Positions 43,219 to 52,489 of a stretch of DNA of 64,000 nucleotides are shown here, one piece after another. The notes under the pieces are model-generated. The model searched no databases, was not told where the DNA came from, and saw only the letters and a list, made by a program, of their open reading frames with translations. Numbering within the stretch: the first letter of the stretch is position 1; each line of letters starts with the position of its first letter. The translations under genes and the position numbers were made by a program. The stretch comes from Clostridium muellerianum (GTDB lineage: Bacteria; Bacillota; Clostridia; Clostridiales; Clostridiaceae): NCBI RefSeq assembly GCF_012926525.1, contig NZ_JABBNI010000047.1, positions 239,504 to 303,503 of the forward strand, read 5' to 3'.

Positions 43219-43374
43219 ATGTCAGATAAAAATATTGAAATGATGAAAAAAATAATTGAAGCTAAAAAGAAAAAAAGTGCTCAGCAAGGATCACATTTAA
43301 GGGCAGACAAAAACATAGGTGGAACTAGAAAAGCCATCATAAACAAAAAAACAGGTGGATTATTTGATAAGTAG
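43219..43374 (+). CDS. small conserved clostridial protein (51 aa)
   Basis: ATG 43219 lies 8 bp after AAGGAG. The 51-residue product begins MSDKNIEMMKKIIEAKKKKS, is very basic, has no membrane span and ends GGLFDK after a GGTRKAIINKKTGG stretch. Small, lysine-rich proteins of this form occur widely in clostridia, with unknown role. The stop is 13 bp before the start of the WG-repeat gene, so both probably share a transcript. Confidence 0.75.
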   Translation: MSDKNIEMMKKIIEAKKKKSAQQGSHLRADKNIGGTRKAIINKKTGGLFDK

Positions 43375-43387
43375 AGGAGAATTTAAA

Positions 43388-44395
43388 ATGAAAATGGAAA
43401 AAACACTGTACCCTGTAAAATTGAATGGTAAATATGGGTATATAGATAATATGGGGGAAATTTGTATAGAACCTAACTTTGATTATGTTGAAGAATTCAA
43501 TGAAGGATTAGCTATGGTAAGTATAGGAGAAAATTTTGGCTTTATAAATAAGGCAGGAGACATAGCAGTTAAAGTAGAATATAATGATGCTTATGACTTT
43601 AGAGAAGGATTAGCAGTTGTTGAGATAAACGGAAAATATGGATGTGTAGATAACAAAGGAAATTTAGTTATAAAAGCTGAATTTGATGAAATTAGCGATT
43701 TTAGAGAAGGTTTAGCAGCAGTAAAATTAAATTACAAGTGGGGATACATAGATAAACAGGGAAAAATAGTTATACAGCCTGAGTATTTATATGCAGATGA
43801 TTTTAGAGAAGGTTTAGCGTTAGTTCAATCTGGAGGCAAGTTAGGGTATATAGATAAGCTTGGTAAGGAAGTAATAGAAGCAAAATATGATTATGCTTAT
43901 GGATTTTCGGAAGGTTTAGCAGTAGTTCAAATAAATAATAAATATGGATATATTAATAAATCCGGTGATACAGTAATTGAGCCTAAGTACAGGGAAGCCA
44001 GCAGTTTTTATGAAGGATTATCATTGGTAGAGAGTAATGGCAAATGTGGATTTATAGATACAAAAGGAGAAATGATAATTTCACCTAAATATGATTGGGC
44101 AGATAACTTTTATAATGGATTTGCAGCAGTTGCTATTAAAGACAAGTATGGATTTATAGATAGAACTGGAGCAGAAATAATCCCTGTAAAATTTGATAAT
44201 GTAGATACCATTAGTGAAGATTTAATATCTGTAGAGGCAAATGGCAAATGGGGATACATAGATAAATTAGGAAAGTTTATTATAGAGCCAATTTTTGATG
44301 AAGTATCAAGATTTATAGATGGTGCTGCGAAAGTAATTTTTCAAAATAAAACTAGATATATAAACAAAAATGGTGATTACATCTGGAAAATTTAA
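43388..44395 (+). CDS. WG-repeat protein
   Basis: A 335-residue protein built almost wholly from about ten WG-type beta repeats of roughly 33 residues. Each has a NGKYGYIDNxG core followed by EPxFDYVEEFxEGLAxV (examples near residues 8, 40, 73, 107, 140). Such proteins form propeller- or solenoid-like surfaces; their biochemical role is unknown. There is no signal peptide. Start ATG 43388 has AGAGGAG 8 bp upstream; a longer frame from 43355 overlaps the small gene before it. A hairpin terminator lies at 44533. Confidence 0.88.
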   Translation: MKMEKTLYPVKLNGKYGYIDNMGEICIEPNFDYVEEFNEGLAMVSIGENFGFINKAGDIAVKVEYNDAYDFREGLAVVEINGKYGCVDNKGNLVIKAEFDEISDFREGLAAVKLNYKWGYIDKQGKIVIQPEYLYADDFREGLALVQSGGKLGYIDKLGKEVIEAKYDYAYGFSEGLAVVQINNKYGYINKSGDTVIEPKYREASSFYEGLSLVESNGKCGFIDTKGEMIISPKYDWADNFYNGFAAVAIKDKYGFIDRTGAEIIPVKFDNVDTISEDLISVEANGKWGYIDKLGKFIIEPIFDEVSRFIDGAAKVIFQNKTRYINKNGDYIWKI

Positions 44396-44439
44396 GGGTA
44401 TACATAAGTTTTATAAATGTAAAGTGAAATTGCTTTATT

Positions 44440-44508
44440 AGGTGATTCAGATGGAGTTTTCTTATAAAAATGACTTCACCTAGAGCAAAACTCGTAAAGT
44501 GTCATTTA
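44440..44508. repeat. family 4 repeat, degenerate partial copy
   Basis: GATTCAGATGGAGTTTTCTTAT, GAGCAAAACTCGTAAAGTGTC and ATTTAG correspond to the left half of the copies at 60731 and 37788. GAGTTTT and AAAACTC still form a stem. Confidence 0.55.
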
Positions 44509-44532
44509 GAAAAAACTTTAGATTAAAAGCAG

Positions 44533-44582
44533 AAAGCTATGAAATATGAGGCTAATACCTTAATTTCATGGCTTTTATTTTA
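44533..44582 (+). terminator. intrinsic terminator after the WG-repeat operon
   Basis: AAAGCTATGAAAT pairs with ATTTCATGGCTTT (one mispair), followed by TATTTTAG. Confidence 0.68.
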
Positions 44583-44822
44583 GTAAGTGCTTTTATATGT
44601 CTGATGGATTTAAAGTTATAGATCAATATCATAATTAAATCTTATATTGCTTCTATGAGTACTAAAATTTAATTTTGGTTTTATAGCAAAATTAAGATTT
44701 TCAAGTTGAATATGTATAATTGAAATCAAATTTTACTTGATTCTATAATAATTAAAAAAACATTTATTGAAGTTATTTTTTTGAAGATGCATTAAGAGAA
44801 TATTTTATTTATAGCAAAGAAT

Positions 44823-44881
44823 TTTGTTAAGAAATTTGTAAGAAGTTTGATAAGTTATTTGTAAAAAACCTCCTGTATAAT
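44823..44881 (+). promoter_or_regulatory. direct-repeat promoter of the two-component operon
   Basis: Four TTTGnnAAG-like units (TTTGTTAAG, TTTGTAAG, TTTGATAAG, TTTGTAAA) recur about every 11-12 bp from 44823 to 44866, directly before TATAAT at 44876-44881. There is no good -35 box. This is the arrangement expected for OmpR-family activators, so the operon is probably self-activated. Confidence 0.55.
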
Positions 44882-44948
44882 TAAGCTGTAGCTCAGGCAA
44901 AGGAGGAATTAAAAATGATATAATTTATGAGGAAGGGTGGAAGATAAT

Positions 44949-45641
44949 ATGAATAAATATAATGTTTTAGTAGTAGATGATGAAGAAGAAATAACTGAAG
45001 CAATAGAAATCTATTTGAAAAATGAAAATATAAAAGTATTTAAAGCCAAAGATGGTATTGATGCTTTAATGGTTTTAGAGGAGGAAGAAATACATCTTAT
45101 CATAATGGATATTATGATGCCAAGAATGGATGGAATTAAGGCTACGTTTAAAATAAGAGAGAGTAAAAATATTCCTATAATAATGCTTTCAGCAAAATCT
45201 GAGGATATGGACAAGATACTTGGGCTTAATATAGGAGCAGATGATTATATGACAAAACCTTTCAATGCTTTAGAGTTAGTGGCAAGGGTTAAGTCTCAAC
45301 TTAGAAGATATATAAATTTAGGGAATTATAAAGAGAACAATGACAAAATTACTATCAAAGGTTTAGTTTTAGATAAAAAGACAAAGATGGTAACTGTAGA
45401 TGAGGAAGAAATAAGGCTCACAGCTATTGAATATAGGATATTAGAGCTGTTAATGGAGAATAAGGGAAGAGTATTTTCTATTGAAGAAATATATGAAAAA
45501 GCCTGGAAACAACCTTATTACAACGGAGAAAATACTGTAGCAGTACATATAAGAAGAATAAGGGAAAAAATAGAGATTAATCCGAGAGAACCTAGATATT
45601 TGAAGGTGGTGTGGGGAATTGGGTATAAAATTGAAAAATAA
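44949..45641 (+). CDS. OmpR-family response regulator
   Basis: A 230-residue two-component regulator. The receiver domain (1-115) has the acidic pocket VVDDEEE, the phospho-acceptor Asp in LIIMDIMMPRMDG (about 52), the switch Ser in IIMLSAKSE and the Lys in DDYMTKPF. The OmpR-type winged-helix DNA-binding domain (130-230) includes RLTAIEYRILELLMEN and VAVHIRRIREKIE. Start ATG 44949 lies 8 bp after AGGGTGG; the GTG at 44937 lies within that site. It overlaps the kinase gene by 23 bp. Direct repeats in its promoter suggest autoregulation. Confidence 0.93.
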   Translation: MNKYNVLVVDDEEEITEAIEIYLKNENIKVFKAKDGIDALMVLEEEEIHLIIMDIMMPRMDGIKATFKIRESKNIPIIMLSAKSEDMDKILGLNIGADDYMTKPFNALELVARVKSQLRRYINLGNYKENNDKITIKGLVLDKKTKMVTVDEEEIRLTAIEYRILELLMENKGRVFSIEEIYEKAWKQPYYNGENTVAVHIRRIREKIEINPREPRYLKVVWGIGYKIEK

Positions 45642-47787
45642 GTTTATATATATTTGTTTGTGCGTTTTGAGTATATTTGCAGCTACATTTTTTGTGTTAT
45701 CTGCCTGTGATATTGTAAAAAATTACAGCTATATTGAACATAAAACTTACTTTAACAGTTATGAGTTTGGACAAGAAATATATAGCTATAGCGAAAATTT
45801 AAGTAATTTCTATGTATATTATAAAGATTATAATGATAAATTTGGAGAAAATAAAGCTAGCAAAGAAGATATAAATGGATTAAAGCTGTTTTATGAAGAT
45901 AAGCTAAAAAATGCACAAGCTGAAATTGAAAATAAGTATAATAATGATATACAAGAAGCACAAAGAATTTCAGATAAAGATAAAGTTAATAAATTAATGG
46001 ATGAAAAAAATAAAAGGCTTGAAGAAGTAAAAAAAGAAAACACTAAAACCGATGAAGAACTTAAGAAGGAAGTTGCATCAAGGTATGATAAGGATTATGA
46101 AGGCATTAAGAAAAGTTTACAAAATAGAAATGATATAAAATATTATATTAAAAATACAAAAACAAATGAAATATATCATAACTTATCAGGTAAAAGTACA
46201 GTTCAAGAATATATAAAAAAAGAGTCGTTTTTTACTGTTGAGTTTCCATTAAAACACATTGAAGATAAACAATTTCAAAGTACTAATTCTATGTTTAAAA
46301 ACTTCTCATGGGAAGGTTATATTATAATTCCTAAACAATCAGCTTCTAATAATTATATAATAGAAAATTATAATTACTACAATTCAGTTAGAAGTAGACT
46401 TATTAAGGAGATGCTAATAGGATTTTCCTCATTAATCATAGCACTTTTAATATTAGTAGGAATTAAAAAAGATGAAAGCTTGAAAATAACTTTTTCAGAA
46501 AAAATAAAAGATTTATATAAAAAGCTGCCTATGGATGTAAATATACTTATATTTTGCATTTATACAGTTATAATGCTTGGATATATGTTAAAACTTAGTT
46601 TCTTCTATAAACCACTAGGAATTAAGCATTTTATTAAGCTTACAATTGTAAGTATATATGTTGGTTATGTTGTATTATATATTAAAACCAATGTAAGATT
46701 GATAAAAAGTAAAAAGGAATTTTTAAATAAGTGGAATGAAAGCTTAAGTGCTAGTTTGATCATTGCAGCTAAAAGAAGTTTTATAGCAAGAAATTTGAAG
46801 ATTCAAATCTTAGTTATTGTAGATATTACAGCTATACTTGCTGCATTTACATTTGTATTAGTAATACAATCACACAATATAATATTAGGTCTTATAATAG
46901 GCATAGTATATATAACTTTAATTTTACGTGTTATGTTTAAAAAAGTAGATTATTTAAATGAAATATTAAAAGGAACTGAAGAAATAGCTTCTGGGAATTT
47001 AAATTATGTTATAAAAGAAAAAGGGGAAAGTCACCTATCCAAAATAGCTCATAATATTAATAATATAAAATCTGGATATAAAAAATCGCTACAAAGCCAA
47101 GTGAAAAGTGAGAGACTTAAATCAGAGCTTATAACAAATGTATCTCACGATTTAAAAACACCACTTACATCTATAATAAATTATGTAAATTTATTAAAAA
47201 AAGAGGGCTTATCAGAAGATGAAATTAAAGGATATATAGGGGTTTTAGATAGAAAAGCTGAGAGACTTAAGGTACTTATAGAAGATTTGTTTGAAGCAGC
47301 AAAAGTGTCCAGCGGATCAGTAGAGTTAAATATAGAAAAAGTTGATGTAGCAGCTCTATTAGAGCAGTCCATAGCAGAATTAGATGAGAAAATTAAAAAG
47401 GCTTCATTAACTCTTAGAGTTAAGTATTCAAATAAGCATATTTATGCTAACTTAGATGGTAAAAAAACCTGGAGAGTATTTGAAAACTTAATAAATAATA
47501 TTATAAAATATTCAGCGCCTAATACTAGAGTATATATTGATTTAATAGAAGAAGATAATAAAATTTTAATTGTCATGAAAAATATATCTTCTTATGAAAT
47601 GGATTTTGATGCAGAAGAAATCTTCGAAAGATTTAAAAGAGGGGATAAGTCAAGAAATACAGAAGGATCAGGTTTAGGACTTGCTATTGCCAAAAGTATT
47701 GTGGAGCTTCAAGGTGGCAAACTTAATATAGAAATTGATGGAGATCTTTTTAAGGCCATAGTTCAATTTGATCAAGCGAAACTTTAA
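45619..47787 (+). CDS. multi-span sensor histidine kinase
   Basis: A 722-residue kinase, partner of the preceding regulator. TM1 is near the N terminus. It is followed by an extracytoplasmic region of about 215 residues rich in coiled coil (LKNAQAEIENKYNNDIQEAQ), then about five more spans between 260 and 445, an unusually complex membrane part. A HAMP-like linker precedes HisKA with VSHDLKTPLTSI (phospho-His). The HATPase domain has N-box FENLINNIIKYS and G2 GSGLGLAIAKSIVELQGG. The likely start is TTG 45619 inside the regulator gene with AAGGTGG 9 bp upstream; TTG 45631 is possible. The signal is unknown. Confidence 0.9.
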   Translation: MGIKLKNKFIYICLCVLSIFAATFFVLSACDIVKNYSYIEHKTYFNSYEFGQEIYSYSENLSNFYVYYKDYNDKFGENKASKEDINGLKLFYEDKLKNAQAEIENKYNNDIQEAQRISDKDKVNKLMDEKNKRLEEVKKENTKTDEELKKEVASRYDKDYEGIKKSLQNRNDIKYYIKNTKTNEIYHNLSGKSTVQEYIKKESFFTVEFPLKHIEDKQFQSTNSMFKNFSWEGYIIIPKQSASNNYIIENYNYYNSVRSRLIKEMLIGFSSLIIALLILVGIKKDESLKITFSEKIKDLYKKLPMDVNILIFCIYTVIMLGYMLKLSFFYKPLGIKHFIKLTIVSIYVGYVVLYIKTNVRLIKSKKEFLNKWNESLSASLIIAAKRSFIARNLKIQILVIVDITAILAAFTFVLVIQSHNIILGLIIGIVYITLILRVMFKKVDYLNEILKGTEEIASGNLNYVIKEKGESHLSKIAHNINNIKSGYKKSLQSQVKSERLKSELITNVSHDLKTPLTSIINYVNLLKKEGLSEDEIKGYIGVLDRKAERLKVLIEDLFEAAKVSSGSVELNIEKVDVAALLEQSIAELDEKIKKASLTLRVKYSNKHIYANLDGKKTWRVFENLINNIIKYSAPNTRVYIDLIEEDNKILIVMKNISSYEMDFDAEEIFERFKRGDKSRNTEGSGLGLAIAKSIVELQGGKLNIEIDGDLFKAIVQFDQAKL

Positions 47788-47829
47788 CTTAATCCTTAGT
47801 TAAACTTAATATATAATAACTCAACTGTG

Positions 47830-48090
47830 AGTAACCGAAGCAACTTTTAACTGTATTCCGGCTGATATATGTTGTGCAAGAACACTCGCTTCATTTAAGA
47901 AGTTCTAATGCCTGAGATATTGAAAAAGACCTACCTCCTCAAATGTGACCTCCTGTCACTTTCGGAGCTTTTGCCGTCCTGGCAAAAATTACGGTCTTTT
48001 TCAATATCTCAAGCATATAACTTCTAAAATTTGCTCGAATGTTCTTGCACAACATATATCAGTCTTCATACAGTTGAAAGTTGCTTCTTA
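47830..48090. repeat. long palindromic element, family 3
   Basis: Apex: closing stem AGACC/GGTCT, CTCC/GGAG, hairpin GTGAC-CTCCT-GTCAC and hairpin TTTTGCC-GTCCT-GGCAAAA. The outermost stem is GCAACTTTTAACTGTAT with ATACAGTTGAAAGTTGC, where other copies have GAAACGTTAAGCTGTAT with ATACAGCTTAACGTTTC. Both sides changed together. Confidence 0.88.
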
Positions 48091-48410
48091 GCGCATTGAG
48101 TATATATACTGTTATTTCAAAAGGATTGTAATACACATATTATTTTCATGTAAAAAACAAAATTTTCGGTAAATTAATGTTTAGGGAAATTAATCCATTA
48201 AAAAGTGTAGCTTGCATAATAGTTTATTGCTAATGTATTTTCATTTAAATTACTTTTAATAACCAACCATAGCACAGCCTATAAAAAAGTGATAAATTTA
48301 TTGGTTACTATTTAGATTTTTTAAGTGTTATAACTTATAATGAAATACAATTTTGATTTACTAAAATTGTATATAACAATGCAACTAAATTTGTATAACT
48401 GAAGTTACTA
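48091..48410. repeat. composite-block tail (inverse of the 36165 type)
   Basis: Non-coding. The right end around 48330-48409 is the inverse of 36165-36245, containing CAATTTTGATTTACTAAAATTG and CTAAATTTGTATAACTGAAG. GTGTAGCTTGCATAATAG near 48206 is a diverged form of the GAAAGCTACGC motif. No gene is seen. Confidence 0.6.
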
Positions 48411-48592
48411 TTTTAAATTTTGACTTTTACGTAGGGATATACAATAAGTGGTTAATCACTGTTAAATGTTTCTAATTAGTCTAAAGCTCAAAGGCTTTCA
48501 TAAACATCTCCCTAAGACTAATAGAAAAACAATTTAGCTAATGTGATTAACCACTTATTATATATCCTGTAGTAAAAGTTAAAATTCAAACT
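48411..48592. repeat. palindromic element, family 1, apex-less copy
   Basis: The arms TTTTAAATTTTGACTTTTAC and GTAAAAGTTAAAATTCAAAC, with ATATACAATAAGTGGTTAATCAC opposite GTGATTAACCACTTATTATATAT, pair well. The inner AAGAACTTT stem and its loop are missing. Its outer end continues as CTTCTACTGCAC into the coding end of the minus-strand gene at 48594. Confidence 0.8.
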
Positions 48593-48593
48593 T

Positions 48594-48950
48594 CTACTGC
48601 ACATTATTTGGTTTGAATTTTTTTATATCTTCTAATCCCTGATAAATTTCTTCTTTTGAAAAGTTATTTTTAAGTAATTCTTCATCACTTTTCTTTAGTA
48701 ATAGATTATAGAAATCACAGGAGGCTTCGTATATTTCTGGTGAATTATTTTTTTCTAATTCATTAAAAATTAAGTTTTCGGCTTCATTATAATTTCCTTT
48801 ATTATATAAGCTTTTTAACACTATTTTAAATATGTCAATGAAACCCATTTGATTAATGTTAATTGTTTCGCTACTTTTTTCTTCCTTACCAAGCAAAACT
48901 TTTGCACCTATCTTTCCAAGACCTTTTATAAGTCCTTCAAAATAATCCAT
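48594..48950 (-). CDS. hypothetical protein (DUF6483-like)
   Basis: This small, helical and soluble protein has 118 residues. The start DYFEGLIKGLGKIGAKVLLGK resembles the DUF6483 group common in clostridia. The middle has tetratricopeptide-like character (LYNKGNYNEAENLIFNELEKN). The last residues and the stop (Asn-Val-Gln-stop) are read from the outer end of the adjacent family 1 palindrome, whose GTGCAGT-G end motif is seen at every copy. The natural C terminus may therefore have been changed. AGAGGAG lies ahead of ATG. Confidence 0.7.
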   Translation of the reverse strand: MDYFEGLIKGLGKIGAKVLLGKEEKSSETININQMGFIDIFKIVLKSLYNKGNYNEAENLIFNELEKNNSPEIYEASCDFYNLLLKKSDEELLKNNFSKEEIYQGLEDIKKFKPNNVQ

Positions 48951-49042
48951 AACTTTAACTCCTCTTTGTTTTAATAAGTTTGTATTAACTTTTACAGTGA
49001 ATTAGAACATATGTGAAAATATGATTAAGAACTAACAAAAGT

Positions 49043-50881
49043 TTATTTTACCTTATTTCCAGTATATTTAGCGCCTAATTGGTATAAATCAATACTAGTA
49101 ACCTGTCCTTTTTCATTGGTATTAACAGTTAAAGTACCATCAAAGATTCTGAAATAAAATTTGTTTTTAGATTCAGGAAACATTTCATATTTTGGTAGAT
49201 CTCCAAATTTAACATAAAGATGTCTATCTTCATTTGTTATAGAAGCATTTCCAAGAGTTTCAAAAGAATATTCTCCAACATAGCTATTTAATAAAGTATC
49301 ATCAAGTTGTATTACTTCTTTTGTTTTTGGCATTTCATATTTATATCCAAAACATATATTAGTTAATGCATTGTTTATTGAATTTACATGATAATATCCT
49401 ATATTGCTTAGTATAATTACGGTTAAATCTTTATCTGGGAATCTTTCTATATTGCTTGTGAATCCTAGTACATTACCGCCGTGGAAAATGTCATGTCCAT
49501 CAGGTGAATCATATATCATCCAGCCATAACCATAATATACTGAGTCATCACCCTCAGATATTGCTACATGTTTGGAAAACATTTTATCTAAGGTTTTTTC
49601 GGTTAATAATTTATGTTCCTTTAAGGATCTATCCCACTTATATAAGTCTTCTGTACAGGAATACAATGCACCTGCACCATAAAGAGCATTAAGTGATGAC
49701 TTATCACTAATAGGGGAGACATCAAGGTATCCTGTATATCCAATAGAATTATAATTCTTTATTGTACCATTATAACCCATACCTGTATGGCTCATATTAA
49801 GAGGCTTAAAAATATTATTTTGAAGGTAATCAGCATAGCTCATTCCACTAACCTTTTCTACTATATATCCTAGTAAAATGTAACCTGAATTAGAATATTT
49901 AAATTTAGTTCCAGGTTTAAAATAAAGTGGTTTGTTCTTAAATAAGTTAACTATATTTTCAACTTTTTTAGAATCCTCAAGTTTCATATTTAAAAGTGTA
50001 GGAGTAACATCTGCTAGACCAGATGTATGAGTAAGTAGATTGTCTATGGTTATTTTATCTCCATTTGGAAAATCAGGAATATACTTAGAAACTTTATCCT
50101 GCTCATTTATCAATCCTTTTTCAACTAACTGCATTATAGCTGTTGCTGTAAATTGTTTTGTCATTGAACCTATACCAAATGTTGTATAAGGTGTATTTTT
50201 AATGTTTTGATCAAAATTTGACATATTATATCCTTTGTCAAGAAGTATATTACCTCCTTTAGCTACAAGAACACTTCCAGAGAAATTATAAAGCTTTTGC
50301 TCAGCAGTTAAATAATCATCTAGTTTTTTAGAAATATCTTTGTCACTTGAAAGACTTGAAGTATTATTAAAATAGGTTTCAGTATTTTTTTGAATATCAG
50401 ATATATTTACTGTATTGCTGTCACTATCGAAGTCCACTACTTTATTAAGCACTTCACTAAAAAATTGTAAAGGTACAAATACTTCTACATTGTTAACAAA
50501 AGATTTTGTGGATAAATCAATGGAAGTACCATTTAAGGTTATATTTTTATCACCACTTTGAACTTTTATTGTATTTTTATTGCTTGTTATTGTAGCATAT
50601 CCAGCTCCTATTTGAATATTTGAAGTAGAATCCATTGCTTTTATTATAGGAGTAAGTGGAAGCATAACCTTTGAGTTTGAATCAAAATAAGTATCATAAC
50701 GGTTAACTGAAATAGATTTTCCATTAAGATTAACTTTAATGGAATCTGATTGATCTGCAGCAGCAGCCACAGTTGATTTTGTGCTGGAAGAAGTAGCTTG
50801 TGCAGCACTTACAAAAGTTACATTAGAGCATGTAATAAAAATTGATACTAATAAATAGGAAAAAGTCTTTTTAAACATCAT
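49043..50881 (-). CDS. secreted serine hydrolase (class C beta-lactamase/PBP-like) with copper-amine-oxidase-type N domain
   Basis: A 612-residue exported protein. The signal peptide covers about 1-27 (ending VSA). A copper amine oxidase N-terminal-like domain follows at about 46-165 (VNLNGKSISVNRYDTYFDS, KVMLPLTPIIKAM, FVPLQFFSEVLN), then a beta-lactamase/DD-peptidase fold at about 200-540. The catalytic Ser-Lys lies in FGIGSMTKQF, with Tyr-Ser-Asn in FKYSNSGY and a HGG-type third motif in DIFHGGNVLGF. A C-terminal lipocalin-like segment follows. It may be a peptidase or esterase rather than a lactamase. It lies 48 bp after the ABC permease on the same strand and is probably co-transcribed. 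Confidence 0.88.
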   Translation of the reverse strand: MMFKKTFSYLLVSIFITCSNVTFVSAAQATSSSTKSTVAAAADQSDSIKVNLNGKSISVNRYDTYFDSNSKVMLPLTPIIKAMDSTSNIQIGAGYATITSNKNTIKVQSGDKNITLNGTSIDLSTKSFVNNVEVFVPLQFFSEVLNKVVDFDSDSNTVNISDIQKNTETYFNNTSSLSSDKDISKKLDDYLTAEQKLYNFSGSVLVAKGGNILLDKGYNMSNFDQNIKNTPYTTFGIGSMTKQFTATAIMQLVEKGLINEQDKVSKYIPDFPNGDKITIDNLLTHTSGLADVTPTLLNMKLEDSKKVENIVNLFKNKPLYFKPGTKFKYSNSGYILLGYIVEKVSGMSYADYLQNNIFKPLNMSHTGMGYNGTIKNYNSIGYTGYLDVSPISDKSSLNALYGAGALYSCTEDLYKWDRSLKEHKLLTEKTLDKMFSKHVAISEGDDSVYYGYGWMIYDSPDGHDIFHGGNVLGFTSNIERFPDKDLTVIILSNIGYYHVNSINNALTNICFGYKYEMPKTKEVIQLDDTLLNSYVGEYSFETLGNASITNEDRHLYVKFGDLPKYEMFPESKNKFYFRIFDGTLTVNTNEKGQVTSIDLYQLGAKYTGNKVK

Positions 50882-50929
50882 TTATCATCCTTTCTTATGT
50901 CTACGATTATGTGTTTTTAATATTTAAGT

Positions 50930-51643
50930 CTATTTATCCAATCTTACTTTTTTATAAACAAAAACAAGTAAGAATAAAGAAACAATAAGCCATACAAAAA
51001 TGTTTAGTAAATTGTATTTTAAATCTAAGAAACCTTTGCCTTCAGATATTTTATAAATTGCAGCTAAAGCGTGATAAGTAAAGCAAAAATTCGCAATACT
51101 TTTAAGCACTGAGTTAATTCCACAAAACATAGGAACTAACATTAATATCATAATAATTGGGGTAGAGGCAATTCCTGTTTCCAATTGACTCTTGCAAAGA
51201 AGTCCAATTAGTAATCCTAAGATTATTATAGTAATAGATGAAATTAAGGATATTATTATATATAAAAATAAGTTAACATTAGGTGGATTTACTATAAAAA
51301 ATACAATCAAGCTTGAAACCATGCATGAAAGTAAGGATATTAAAGATTTTCCGGTTAAAAATTCAATTGGAGAAAGAGGAGAAAGCATAAGTGTCCTTAA
51401 AGTATTTTTTTCCTTTTCTTCTGCAATTAAGCAGGCTGCAGATGAACATCCTACCGTTGTCAAACTAAGAAGTAAGCATACTTCTAAGGAATAGACTTTA
51501 GGAATCCTAGTTCCCATCATCTTACCATACAATACAGCAAACATAATTGGTAGCATGTACATAACTAAAACATTTGGATTTTGAAAAAAATCTTTTAATT
51601 CTTTAATAAATAAGGCGTTAACCCTTCTAAGTGAAAAATCCAT
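50930..51643 (-). CDS. ABC-2 permease, NatB-like
   Basis: A 237-residue membrane protein with six spans, starting with RRVNALFIKELKDFFQNPNVLVMYMLPIMF, the form typical of ABC-2/NatB permeases. ACLIAEEKEKNTLRTLMLSPLSPIEFLTGK is the coupling loop. It abuts the ATPase gene with no gap, and the ribosome site GGGAGGGAG lies inside the end of that gene. Exporter; substrate unknown. The set of ATPase, permease, secreted hydrolase and LytTR-linked regulator suggests an envelope-defence or peptide-export role. Confidence 0.88.
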   Translation of the reverse strand: MDFSLRRVNALFIKELKDFFQNPNVLVMYMLPIMFAVLYGKMMGTRIPKVYSLEVCLLLSLTTVGCSSAACLIAEEKEKNTLRTLMLSPLSPIEFLTGKSLISLLSCMVSSLIVFFIVNPPNVNLFLYIIISLISSITIIILGLLIGLLCKSQLETGIASTPIIMILMLVPMFCGINSVLKSIANFCFTYHALAAIYKISEGKGFLDLKYNLLNIFVWLIVSLFLLVFVYKKVRLDK

Positions 51644-52489
51644 CTATAACTCCCTCCCGGTTAATTTCAAAAATATTTCTTCTAAATTTGGCTCTTTTGA
51701 ATGAATGGATAATAATTGTCCACTTTTCATCCAGCTATTTATTTTTTCTCCGCCAATTTCATCATTTTTTATAGTTATTAAATCATCAATTCCTTTTAAT
51801 CTAACTTCTATACAATCTTCGGCATACTTTTGCTTTAGATTGAGAGGGGTATTCATTTCAATTATGGTACCTTCGTTTAAAAAAGCTAACCTATGACAAA
51901 GCTTATCTGCTTCCTCCATGTTGTGAGTGGTTAAGAATATAGTAGTACCACTTTTGTTAAGTTCTTTAAGAAGTTTATGAATTTCATTAGAAGTACCAGG
52001 GTCTAATGATGAAGTAGGCTCGTCTAAAAATAAAAGTGAAGGCCTGTTAAGTACAGCTCTAGCTAGTAAAAGCCTTTGCTTCATTCCTTTAGACAATTTT
52101 TTAGCCTTAGTTTTTTTATCCTTTAATAGAGAAACTTTTTCTAAGACTTCATCTATACATTTTTCATCTATATCATATATTTTAGCAAATAATTGTAAGT
52201 TTTCATACACAGAAAGTCTTTCATATATTCCACTAGTATCAGTGAGAATTCCTATGTGTTTGAAAATGTTTCTATTTAAAGAATAAATATCTTGGTTAAG
52301 AACTTTTCCTTCACCAGAAGAAGGTAAAAGCTGGGAAGTTAACATTTTAATTGTTGTAGTTTTGCCAGCACCACTAGGACCTAAAAAACCAAATATTTCT
52401 CCTGGTTTTATTTCAAAACTTAATCCGCGTAATGCTTTTTTTTCTTTGAAATTTTTTGTGATATTTTTCATTACAATTACATTGTCCAT
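51644..52489 (-). CDS. ABC transporter ATP-binding protein, NatA-like
   Basis: A 281-residue ATPase with intact motifs: Walker A GPSGAGKTTT (about 34-43), signature LSKGMKQRLLLARAV (about 133-147), Walker B LLFLDEPTSSLD (about 154-165), D-loop and switch TTHNMEEAD. The C-terminal extension (about 215-281) is common in drug- and sodium-export ATPases. It works with the adjoining permease. AAAGGAG lies 6 bp before ATG. It follows, 228 bp later, an ABC-like/LytTR gene on the same strand. Confidence 0.94.
   Translation of the reverse strand: MDNVIVMKNITKNFKEKKALRGLSFEIKPGEIFGFLGPSGAGKTTTIKMLTSQLLPSSGEGKVLNQDIYSLNRNIFKHIGILTDTSGIYERLSVYENLQLFAKIYDIDEKCIDEVLEKVSLLKDKKTKAKKLSKGMKQRLLLARAVLNRPSLLFLDEPTSSLDPGTSNEIHKLLKELNKSGTTIFLTTHNMEEADKLCHRLAFLNEGTIIEMNTPLNLKQKYAEDCIEVRLKGIDDLITIKNDEIGGEKINSWMKSGQLLSIHSKEPNLEEIFLKLTGREL

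Noticed and set aside
44869..44908. CCTCC/GGAGG pairing as an RNA switch before the response regulator
   Set aside because: The TATAAT box lies between the two strands, so the CCTCC strand would not be in the transcript.
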